A stretch of 7,075 bases of DNA from an uncultured Lachnospiraceae bacterium (GCA_910588565.1 CAJUPF010000112.1:1-7075), one strand, 5' to 3'. Shown: positions 1 to 5,788, counted from the stretch's first letter. Notes: generated by a model from the sequence alone, not told the origin. Numbers and translations: made by a program.

Positions 1-42
1 CATCCAGCCCCTCGCCGAAGGCGACTTGGAATGGGCTGGATG
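1..42 (-). repeat. Nested inverted repeat (strong hairpin) downstream of the PP2C gene
   Basis: The outer arms CATCCAGCCC (1-10) and GGGCTGGATG (33-42) are perfect reverse complements. Inside them TCGCC (12-16) and GGCGA (20-24) form a second stem around a GAA triloop (TTC on the minus strand). It lies 14 nt beyond the PP2C stop, so it would sit in the 3' untranslated part of the operon transcript. It could be the stem of a terminator or a 3'-end stabiliser, but any U tract would lie outside the window. The structure is seen directly; its role is inferred. Confidence 0.5.
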
Positions 43-56
43 CGTTACAGTTTGGA

Positions 57-818
57 TCAGCATACCCTGCAGCAGATAATTGTAATATTATCACGTCCCC
101 CATGCTGCAGCGCCGTTTCTAAAAGCGTTGTGACCATATGGCGGGAAGACATGTGATTGCTTAAAATTGCCTGGATGTTTTCTTTCGTAACCATATCTGT
201 AAGCCCGTCGCTGCAGAGCAGGCAGATATCGCCGGCTTCCAGTTCGACGCCTGCAAGATAAGGTTCGAGATACAATTCTTCTTCTGCTATTCCCAGAAAT
301 TGCGTCAGCGCTGGTGTTCTGTTTTTCAGGCCGGACAGGCGCAGAAGTTCTTCGTTGGTGTGCTTTTCTGAAATTTGTTTCAGTCTGCCATTGCGCAGGA
401 TATAGGCCGGGCTGTCTCCTACATTTGCAATATATGCGTAATCTGCATAAAAATAAAGAATGGTAGCTGTTGTGCCAATCTGGCCGAGTTTCTCTTCTTC
501 TGCTTTCTTGCATACCTGTGCGTTTAATGTCCGCATCATCTGCAGCAGCCCGGTTTTGCTGATTTTGGTCTGACGGCATATTTTGCGGAATGCTTCTGCA
601 GCTGCATAAGAAGCTGTTTCTCCTGCATTTTCGCCGCCCATGCCGTCAAAAACGGCGACTGCGATTTTTTCTGAGGAAGAAAAGACGCCAGTAACCGGCT
701 CTGGCATGCTTTCATGTTCTGCCATTAAAGACTGTCCATTGAAATAGAAATTATCCTCATTATTTCCTCTGATACGGCCCATATGGCTGATACAGGCCGC
801 TTCAATTTGAAATCCCAT
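57..818 (-). CDS. PP2C-family (PrpC/Stp-like) Ser/Thr protein phosphatase
   Basis: A 253-residue cytoplasmic metal-dependent phosphatase expected to remove phosphate from Ser/Thr residues placed by Hanks-type kinases. The PP2C signature motifs appear in order: RGNNEDN (17-23), VFDGMGG (56-62), IGTTAT (114-119), ANVGDS (131-136), LTQFLG (171-176), CSDGLTD (202-208) and GGRDN (240-244). The metal-binding aspartates expected from the family are present: D22, D58, D204 and D243. The length is normal for bacterial PrpC/Stp enzymes and there is no membrane segment. One deviation is that the GDSR motif reads GDSP. The ATG at 818 lies 3 nt after the FHA gene's stop, with a GGAAGG sequence about 14 nt upstream, so translation is probably coupled. 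The usual partner kinase is not in the window. Family assignment is firm; the substrate is unknown, with the neighbouring FHA protein or its ligands as candidates. Confidence 0.95.
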   Translation of the reverse strand: MGFQIEAACISHMGRIRGNNEDNFYFNGQSLMAEHESMPEPVTGVFSSSEKIAVAVFDGMGGENAGETASYAAAEAFRKICRQTKISKTGLLQMMRTLNAQVCKKAEEEKLGQIGTTATILYFYADYAYIANVGDSPAYILRNGRLKQISEKHTNEELLRLSGLKNRTPALTQFLGIAEEELYLEPYLAGVELEAGDICLLCSDGLTDMVTKENIQAILSNHMSSRHMVTTLLETALQHGGRDNITIICCRVC

Positions 819-821
819 AGT

Positions 822-1301
822 TTATGTTTCATCCTTCCTGCGGAATATTCTTACACGGAACCCCTCGTCAGAAAGCGCTGCTGTATCGCCGTCATGTAAT
901 GGCTCAGGAAGTCCCTCTGACAGTTCTGTTCCATTTAAACAAGTGCCGTTTGCAGAACCCAGATCACAGATGTAGTATGTATTGTTCTTCCAGCTGATGC
1001 AGGCATGTTTCCGGCTGATCGTCTTATTGTCAGAAATAAAATAATCCACCTGATCCGGATGTTTCCCTATCTTAAATTCTGGCTGGCTGACTTCAATGGC
1101 CTGCCCGGTACGCTCTCTTGTAAGCTCCAGATATAACGTCCGGTTTGCAAATCTGCGGTTATTTTCACGTTCCGCATATTTATTTTTCTGCAGATAATTC
1201 AGGCCTGCAGTCTCTTCGTGCTCATATTCCGGGTTCTGTACCACAGCATCATATCGTTCACCATGAACAGGTTCTGATTCTGCTGTCATATGCAATTGCA
1301 A
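822..1301 (-). CDS. FHA-domain protein (phosphothreonine-binding adaptor)
   Basis: A small soluble protein of up to 159 residues with one C-terminal forkhead-associated domain, roughly residues 57-153. FHA landmarks visible are FKIGKHPDQVDY (76-87), ISRKHACI (95-102) and DLGSANGTCLNG (113-124). The S-x-x-H and N-G-T elements are intact, while the usual GR of the first strand is GK. FHA domains bind phosphothreonine peptides, which fits the PP2C gene directly downstream. The N-terminal 55 residues are charged and probably disordered, with no membrane segment. The start is uncertain. The longest reading uses TTG at 1301, the first ATG is at 1289, and neither has a good Shine-Dalgarno sequence; a GTG at 1244 is a third option. 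The reading frame overlaps the end of the upstream gene by 44 nt (32 nt with the ATG). Either translation is coupled, or the two were once one polypeptide split by a frameshift. Confidence 0.85.
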   Translation of the reverse strand: MQLHMTAESEPVHGERYDAVVQNPEYEHEETAGLNYLQKNKYAERENNRRFANRTLYLELTRERTGQAIEVSQPEFKIGKHPDQVDYFISDNKTISRKHACISWKNNTYYICDLGSANGTCLNGTELSEGLPEPLHDGDTAALSDEGFRVRIFRRKDET

Positions 1302-2067
1302 AATTATCCAGTACTTCTGTCAGCTCGCTGACAAGGAGGGAATAATATCTGCCGGAGGATATATCGGAATATTCTTTGCAGTTAATCCCCACCACATATC
1401 CATCCTCGTCAAGAAGCGGCCCTCCGGTATTGCTTTCAGATATAACAGCTGAATGCTGGATATAATTTCGTTCCGACTGTTCTGCCTCTTTATCCTGTAC
1501 ATTTCCCTGATAAATTTCAACATCCGCCGTTACATACTCCAGGTTTTTTGCATTTGGAAATCCGAGGGCATAAACTGCGCTTCCAACTGAGAGCAATGCC
1601 GGATCTCCCAGTTTTAATGCCATTTTCTCATTTACCATATTCTCTGTGCTCAGAATACAGAAATCAAGTTCTCCGCTTCTGGCCATAACAGCAGCCTCAA
1701 CAGCCACATCCCCTTTTACAATAATGCGGATGCTGTCTGCCATTCCATAATCATCGGCAGATATATTATATTCGCGGCAGTATTCTTCTTTTTCTTCACT
1801 GGAATTTTGGACAACGCTGTTATTTGTTACAATATATATTCTTCCCTCTGTGTTTCCGATCAGAAATCCGCTGGCAGACTTCATCTTATGGAAGACTCCT
1901 TCTTTGTCAGAAAAACCGGAAACAACTTCCACAATTCCATTTTTGGCATCAGCAATCCTGTCCCCGGACTCTGCTTTTACTGTCCAGGGGCAGACAATCA
2001 TTGCCAGAAAATAGATTATAATGCATATACTTCGTTTCTTTCTGTTAGTTTTATCTGTTTTTTGCAT
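1258..2067 (-). CDS. Exported HtrA/trypsin-like protein with degenerate catalytic triad (probable pseudoprotease)
   Basis: A 269-residue protein with an N-terminal signal sequence: basic residues 2-12, a hydrophobic stretch at about 14-30, and VKA before a likely cleavage at 32/33. The rest follows the trypsin/HtrA (S1) fold. SGFLIG...YIVTNNSVV (66-86) matches the HtrA segment that ends TNNHVV, ELDFCIL (133-139) matches the aspartate strand, and SNTGGPLLDEDGYVVGIN (212-229) matches GNSGGPL. Only the aspartate (D135) of the triad is kept: the histidine position is S84 and the nucleophile position is T214. Normal proteolysis is therefore unlikely, and a binding or sensing role is inferred. No PDZ domain is present. 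The ATG at 2067 is chosen because AAGGAG lies 6 nt upstream. An in-frame ATG at 2133 would add 22 polar residues before the signal peptide and lies within the repaired tail of the upstream gene. The gene follows that tail by 32 nt and overlaps the FHA gene. Confidence 0.82.
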   Translation of the reverse strand: MQKTDKTNRKKRSICIIIYFLAMIVCPWTVKAESGDRIADAKNGIVEVVSGFSDKEGVFHKMKSASGFLIGNTEGRIYIVTNNSVVQNSSEEKEEYCREYNISADDYGMADSIRIIVKGDVAVEAAVMARSGELDFCILSTENMVNEKMALKLGDPALLSVGSAVYALGFPNAKNLEYVTADVEIYQGNVQDKEAEQSERNYIQHSAVISESNTGGPLLDEDGYVVGINCKEYSDISSGRYYSLLVSELTEVLDNFAIAYDSRIRTCSW

Positions 2068-2073
2068 ATTCTG

Positions 2074-2079
2074 CTCCTT
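2074..2079 (-). promoter_or_regulatory. Ribosome binding site deciding the start of the HtrA-like gene
   Basis: AAGGAG on the minus strand, 6 nt before the ATG at 2067. It supports this start over the upstream in-frame ATG at 2133 and gives a normal signal peptide immediately after the start. Confidence 0.8.
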
Positions 2080-2179
2080 ATACGGGCATGTTGTATTCGC
2101 TATTTTATCTTTATACTCTTTGTTTTGCTCCACTCACTGTAATATTTGTTTTTGCCGGATTTTTTGTATGCGCGTATTC

Positions 2180-5164
2180 TTACATAATAGGTTTTCCCTG
2201 TTTTAAATCAGCAACGGCTATGCTGGTTTTAGATGCTTTAAAGTTCCGTTTGATGGTATGGGATTTGAAATTCTTTTTTATGGAAATGTTGATTTCATAT
2301 CCGGTTACTGTCTTGTCCTTTTTCCATTTGATGCTCATTCCACGGCTTCCCGCAGCAGTTACTTTTTTCAGGGAAATTTTTTTCGGGATTATTTTTACCG
2401 TTACTTTTTTGGAGGCCGCTTTGAATTTTGCTGTCTCTGCAGCTTTGATCGTAATTGTGGCGCTGCCATAATTCTTTATGGTTACTTTTCCGCCGGAAGA
2501 AACCTTTGCGGCTTTTGGATTGCTGCTCGTATAGGTCAGTTTTCCGTTACCGGATGTTTTTGCGCTCAGGGAAAATGGTTTTGTGCCGTATGTAACAGTA
2601 TAGATGCTCTTCTTTGTCTGTATGGACTGGGAAGATTTGCCGGTTCCGCCGGGATTTTCTGCTTCCGGCTTTTTGTCTGTACCTGTACCAGGTGTGCTTC
2701 CTGTGCCTGCGGATGGATCTTTGTCCGTACCCGCGGATGGATTTTTATCTGTACCTGCAGACGGATCATTCTCCGTGCCTGTATCCGGGTTTTTATCCGG
2801 ATTGGATGGGTTACTTTGTTTCCATACAGCATAGAAGGTAACATTCCGGTCTGCCGTAAACTGATAGCCCGGCTGATACTCAGCTTCCTGTGTACTGCCG
2901 CTCTCTGACCAGCCCATAAACACATAACCGGTTTTTACCGGGACTTTATCTGTCAGCGTATATGCAGCGCCCCATTCTTTTGTCCCTTCTGGCTGTCCAG
3001 ATGGGAAAGAGCCTCCGTTCGCATCATACGTTATATGGTAGGTAAGCTTTTTCCAGACGGCATACAATTTCAGATCCGCGTCTGCTGTATAGAAATCCCC
3101 TGGCTGATAGTCCGCTTCTTCACATTCCGCCTGTATGGACCAGCCGCAAAACTGATAGCCAAGGCAGTATGGCTCCGTAAGAGGCAGCTCCAGGGGCTTT
3201 CCATGTATTTTTTCCTGATCCGGCAATGCTGTGATCCCTCCATTGGGATCGTAACTGACTGTATATCTTTTTAATTCCCAGACTGCATATAAATCCAGCG
3301 CTCTGTTCTCTGAATAAACATCCCCTGCTCCATATGAAACAGAAGACGCATGTTCTGTGATGGCCCATCCCTGAAATACATAACCTTCGTTTGAAAGCAG
3401 CGGTTCCTCATCCAGGAGTTTTTGCTCTTCCTGATAAGTTTTTGTCTGTTCCTTCCACTTGCTGTAATTCCCATTTTCGTCCATATTGTAATATGTTATC
3501 GGGTATACTTCCACATCCCAGGAAGCATACAGGATTAACGTGGAATTTTCATTGTAGCCGTCGCCCTGTCTGTAAAACTGTTCGCTTCCGTCTGCAAGCA
3601 TCCGCTTCCACCCCTGGAATACATACCCTTCCCGTACAGGTATTTCGGAACTGATTTTAATTTCTTTTCCGGATTCCCGGTCAAAGCTTTCCGGAAGCCC
3701 TGTAATATTACTTTCTTCCTCTGCGCCTGCGCGGTATATCACTCCATACAGTTCTTTCTTCCAGACGGCATACAATGTTACGCCAGCTTCTTCATTGTAC
3801 AGTGAACCTGGATAATAGGAAGCTGTCTGCGCGTCTTTCTCTGCTGCCCATCCGGCAAACCCATAGTTTTCACGTGTCGGTTCCACATAGGAAAGCGCAA
3901 GTGGCTCTCCGTATACTTTTGTCTGCTCTGGTATTTGCACACTGGCAGTACCGCCGTTTAAGTCATACTGCACGATACAAGTCTGCACCCTCCATACGGC
4001 AAACAGATGCACGGAAGAATTTTCCGTATAGCTGCCTCCCGGAAGATAGGAAACCTCCGATGCGTCGGCGCTGGTTCCCCAGCCCATAAAATCATAGCCT
4101 TCGCGCGTTGGTTTTGTGCTGCTTAAAGTCAGGGCTGTATTGTAGGATTTGATCTGTTCTAAAGGCGCACCGGTTCCTCCGTTTGCGTCATAGGACACCA
4201 TATACTGATCCACCTTCCAGATCGCGTATAATGTCACGGATGCGTTTTTCGTGTAGGCCGCACCTGGCATATATGCGGGACTTGTGGCATTAGCAGTCGT
4301 CCCCCAGCCTGCAAAGCCGTAATTGGGGCGCGTTGGGATTTCCGTTGTAAGGGTAAGCTCTTTGTTGTAAGTCTTCGTCTGCGCCGGAATAGCGGAAGAA
4401 GTACCGCCGTTTAAGTGATAGGAAACTTTATAGGTATTGATGCTCCATACTGCGTACAGAGTCAGATCTGCATCTGCGGCATAAACTTTGCCCGGCGCAT
4501 AATTGCTGTCTGCAGAAGATGCATTTGCCAAAGCCGCCCAGCCCTGGAAGGTATATCCGGTACGCGTCGGTTTTGTGCCGCTCAAAGTTACATTCATCCC
4601 GATCACTTTTTTCTGCTGCGCGGGAGCCCCGCTGCCTCCGTTGGCATTATAGGTGATAGTATATCTCTGTATGGTATCGTCATCATCTCCCTGGTAGCCA
4701 TAATTAATATAGTACCAGAAGGCGTCTTCACAATCTTTGCCAATTTTCGTTGCGTAGTATTTCATGTCAAAGTAATGATTGCTCCGCCTTCCACGCTCAG
4801 CTGGGGTGTCAGCTATTGCGGATAGCAAAAAATGTCTGTATATTTTTCTACTGTCATCAAATGAGTAAGTGGGAAAAGCTTTTTTTACATCAGTATTATA
4901 ATCTGCATATGGCCCAAAACTGAATATTTTACTAAATGCCTTCGCCTCCCTTCTTTCTGATGCAATTCTCCCTTCTATAAATCCACAATGGACAAAGTGT
5001 CTAAATAAATCGTAATTGGTGGCATTTGGAATCTCTTTTTCCATAACTTTTCTGTAATAATTCATTGAAAAAAAAAACAGATGATTCTCTGGATTCCGTT
5101 CCATATAACACACATTCAATAAAATGTTTGTATGCCCCCTCCATGCTGCCAAATAACGAATCAT
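2180..5164 (-). CDS. Main fragment as sequenced: InlB B-repeat-containing protein body
   Basis: The longest open frame in the window, 994 codons, but its nominal ATG at 5164 has no Shine-Dalgarno and no signal peptide. Its first 32 codons overlap the 5' fragment out of frame. Genuine sequence begins at the TCA codon at 5068 (SMNYY, completing an N-terminal repeat unit). It then covers the rest of the N-terminal repeats, all eight B-repeats, the linker, the Ig-like domain and most of the Fn3 domain. The frame ends early with GKPIM, where the paralogue continues GKTYFIKIRSYKK. It is unlikely to be expressed from its own start. Confidence 0.6.
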   Translation of the reverse strand: MIRYLAAWRGHTNILLNVCYMERNPENHLFFFSMNYYRKVMEKEIPNATNYDLFRHFVHCGFIEGRIASERREAKAFSKIFSFGPYADYNTDVKKAFPTYSFDDSRKIYRHFLLSAIADTPAERGRRSNHYFDMKYYATKIGKDCEDAFWYYINYGYQGDDDDTIQRYTITYNANGGSGAPAQQKKVIGMNVTLSGTKPTRTGYTFQGWAALANASSADSNYAPGKVYAADADLTLYAVWSINTYKVSYHLNGGTSSAIPAQTKTYNKELTLTTEIPTRPNYGFAGWGTTANATSPAYMPGAAYTKNASVTLYAIWKVDQYMVSYDANGGTGAPLEQIKSYNTALTLSSTKPTREGYDFMGWGTSADASEVSYLPGGSYTENSSVHLFAVWRVQTCIVQYDLNGGTASVQIPEQTKVYGEPLALSYVEPTRENYGFAGWAAEKDAQTASYYPGSLYNEEAGVTLYAVWKKELYGVIYRAGAEEESNITGLPESFDRESGKEIKISSEIPVREGYVFQGWKRMLADGSEQFYRQGDGYNENSTLILYASWDVEVYPITYYNMDENGNYSKWKEQTKTYQEEQKLLDEEPLLSNEGYVFQGWAITEHASSVSYGAGDVYSENRALDLYAVWELKRYTVSYDPNGGITALPDQEKIHGKPLELPLTEPYCLGYQFCGWSIQAECEEADYQPGDFYTADADLKLYAVWKKLTYHITYDANGGSFPSGQPEGTKEWGAAYTLTDKVPVKTGYVFMGWSESGSTQEAEYQPGYQFTADRNVTFYAVWKQSNPSNPDKNPDTGTENDPSAGTDKNPSAGTDKDPSAGTGSTPGTGTDKKPEAENPGGTGKSSQSIQTKKSIYTVTYGTKPFSLSAKTSGNGKLTYTSSNPKAAKVSSGGKVTIKNYGSATITIKAAETAKFKAASKKVTVKIIPKKISLKKVTAAGSRGMSIKWKKDKTVTGYEINISIKKNFKSHTIKRNFKASKTSIAVADLKQGKPIM
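2190..2198 (-). other. Frameshift site 2 near the end of the Fn3 domain
   Basis: The coding strand reads GGGAAAACC, giving GKPIM and a stop at 2180. One extra A would give GGA AAA ACC TAT TAT GTA and continue TYYVRIRAYKK...KYYSEWSK...KIKIK to a TAG at 2100-2102. This restored 30-residue tail aligns with the paralogue's TYFIKIRSYKK...NYYSQYSK...VKIR end and leaves a normal 32-nt gap to the next start codon. Confidence 0.85.
2702..2797 (-). repeat. Four tandem 24-nt repeats encoding a Pro/Gly/Thr linker
   Basis: Four consecutive 24-nt units encode DKNPDTGT, ENDPSAGT, DKNPSAGT and DKDPSAGT, followed by a looser GSTPGTGT stretch. The repeat lies between the last B-repeat and the Ig-like domain and would act as a flexible spacer. 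Unit number could vary among strains by slippage without changing the frame. Confidence 0.85.
2816..4663 (-). repeat. Eight tandem InlB-type B-repeats (protein level)
   Basis: Eight units of about 74-81 residues follow each other with no spacer. Units 1-4, 7 and 8 keep the Y.xNGG start, GY.F.GW core and LYAVW-type end. Units 5 and 6 lack NGG (starts GVIYRAG and PITYYNMD) but keep GYVFQGW and the terminal ASW/AVW. Such repeats form small extended beta-rich modules in bacterial surface proteins. They are diverged at the DNA level, so recent unit-by-unit expansion is unlikely. Confidence 0.9.
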
Positions 5165-5471
5165 TTGCTATATCACTGTGGAAACTAAGATAATCCCTTG
5201 GATCAAATCCCGGACACGGACTATAACCTAACGTGATTCCCTTAGAATAATAATGCTTCTTTAATCCTTCCACATTATCCCTCATGGCATTAATCTCTGC
5301 GTTTTCCCTGTGATGCTTCAAATAGTACCAGCTTGCATCAAATAAATCTTCCGGCAGTTCTTCCGCTCTTGCCTCTGTCCCTCCCATCGCCGCGCTGATG
5401 ATCAAGGTCAATAATACAACAGCAGCAAATATACCTGCTTTCAGAATCTGTTTCCCCTTTAATACTTTCAT
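5001..5471 (-). CDS. 5' fragment as sequenced: signal peptide plus first two N-terminal repeats
   Basis: Read without correction, translation from 5471 gives 156 residues and stops at 5001. It carries a signal peptide (hydrophobic 12-29, ARA|EE cleavage at 36/37) and two FD..YY-type repeat units beginning FDASWYY (44-50) and FDPRDYL (89-95). After V132-F-F-F, which is encoded by the T run, the remaining 21 residues (136-156) are out of frame and match nothing in the repeat pattern. If made, it would be a short secreted truncation product. It is best seen as the start of the 2100-5471 gene. Confidence 0.6.
   Translation of the reverse strand: MKVLKGKQILKAGIFAAVVLLTLIISAAMGGTEARAEELPEDLFDASWYYLKHHRENAEINAMRDNVEGLKKHYYSKGITLGYSPCPGFDPRDYLSFHSDIANDSLFGSMEGAYKHFIECVLYGTESRESSVFFFNELLQKSYGKRDSKCHQLRFI
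5068..5077 (-). other. T10 homopolymer at frameshift site 1
   Basis: Ten consecutive A on the plus strand (ten T in the coding strand). With ten T the reading frame from 5471 leads to a stop at 5001. With nine T (or twelve) it runs GTT TTT TTT TCA ATG into the long downstream frame, giving VFFSMNYY, a third copy of the FD..YY repeat start. Runs of this length are known sites of replication and RNA-polymerase slippage and are also prone to sequencing error. Confidence 0.85.
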
Positions 5472-5476
5472 CTGTT

Positions 5477-5484
5477 CTCCTCCT
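5477..5484 (-). promoter_or_regulatory. Strong ribosome binding site for the B-repeat gene
   Basis: AGGAGGAG on the minus strand, 5 nt before the ATG at 5471. It is the strongest Shine-Dalgarno in the window and fixes the start of the secreted protein. Confidence 0.9.
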
Positions 5485-5552
5485 GAATCTGTAATATCTT
5501 TGAAAACAATTTTTTTTAATTTCTGCTTTTCAATGAAAGCAATTCTATTACA

Positions 5553-5581
5553 ATTATAACCTTACAAGTTGATGATTTCAA
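5553..5581 (-). promoter_or_regulatory. Sigma-A-type promoter of the four-gene operon
   Basis: On the minus strand TTGAAA (5581-5576) and TATAAT (5558-5553) are separated by exactly 17 nt. Transcription should start near 5546, leaving a leader of about 75 nt that contains a small GCTTT/AAAGC hairpin (5525-5540) and an A8 run (5510-5517). The -35 box lies within a short dyad GTTGA-N5-TCAAC (5568-5582), which could be an operator but is weak. No other convincing promoter was seen for the downstream genes, so all four probably depend on this one. Confidence 0.8.
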
Positions 5582-5747
5582 CACTTTTTTGGTTATATTA
5601 TGTGCAGAGCGTAACAATTATTACTGTTCACGGGCAATGTCAGTAACTGAAGCAAAATCTCTCCCTGACGGACACTTTGCCATTCCCCCTGTAATTGGAC
5701 GAAAAAATCAATTCTGCCAAAAATAAAAGACCAGCCTCTGCTGAACG

Positions 5748-5788
5748 AAAAAAGCGCAAAGCCGTAACAATTCGATAGGCTTTGCGCT
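5748..5788 (-). terminator. Rho-independent terminator of the upstream B-repeat gene
   Basis: On the minus strand AGCGCAAAGCC (5788-5778), a 14-nt loop and GGCTTTGCGCT (5763-5753) form an 11-bp perfect stem, followed directly by a T run (5752-5748). It begins 5 nt after the stop at 5794 and separates the upstream gene from the promoter of the next operon. Confidence 0.92.

Larger units (their letters stand above)
2100..5471 (-). pseudogene. Secreted InlB B-repeat / Ig-like / Fn3 protein, broken by two frameshifts as written
   Basis: Joining the frames at 5068-5077 (one T fewer) and at 2192-2195 (one A more) gives one 1123-residue secreted protein. Domains in repaired numbering: signal peptide 1-36 (cleavage after ARA); five FD..YY-type repeats at about 44-265; eight InlB/Listeria-Bacteroides B-repeats at 270-885, each with Y.xNGG near the start, GY.F.GW in the middle and LYAVW at the end; a Pro/Gly/Thr linker at 886-947; a Lys-rich group-2-like Ig domain at 948-1031 (SSNPKAAKVSSGGKVTIK); and an Fn3-like domain at 1032-1123. 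There is no LPxTG, C-terminal membrane helix or other recognised wall anchor. The ATG at 5471 has an excellent RBS. The protein is probably a surface or secreted adhesin-like factor; its ligand cannot be told from sequence. The roughly 990-codon interior is stop-free and well conserved, so the breaks are recent, corrected by slippage, or sequence errors. Confidence 0.8.

Noticed and set aside
91..579. A second minus-strand open frame inside the PP2C gene
   Set aside because: It is a frame shadow; the Arg/Gln-rich product matches nothing, whereas the other frame has all PP2C motifs.
2068..2133. Upstream in-frame ATG (2133) as start of the HtrA-like gene
   Set aside because: It lacks an RBS, places 22 polar residues before the signal peptide and overlaps the restored end of the upstream gene.
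2088..2471. A 127-codon plus-strand frame with hydrophobic stretches
   Set aside because: The hydrophobicity comes from reading Lys-rich minus-strand codons in reverse; it lies opposite the Fn3 domain and the repaired tail.
2702..2797. Short regular 24-nt repeats considered as a CRISPR array
   Set aside because: There are no spacers between units; they are in-frame coding repeats of a protein linker.
2258..2908. A 216-codon plus-strand open frame opposite the linker, Ig-like and Fn3 regions
   Set aside because: Its Phe/Cys-rich product is the antisense image of a Lys/Ala/Gly-rich coding region; no RBS or recognisable domain, and the minus strand has a clear domain structure.
5611..5624. GTAACAATTATTAC near-palindrome upstream of the promoter, with CGTAACAATT recurring in the terminator loop at 5763-5772
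   Set aside because: AT-rich, imperfect and short; two occurrences are not enough to call an operator or attachment site.
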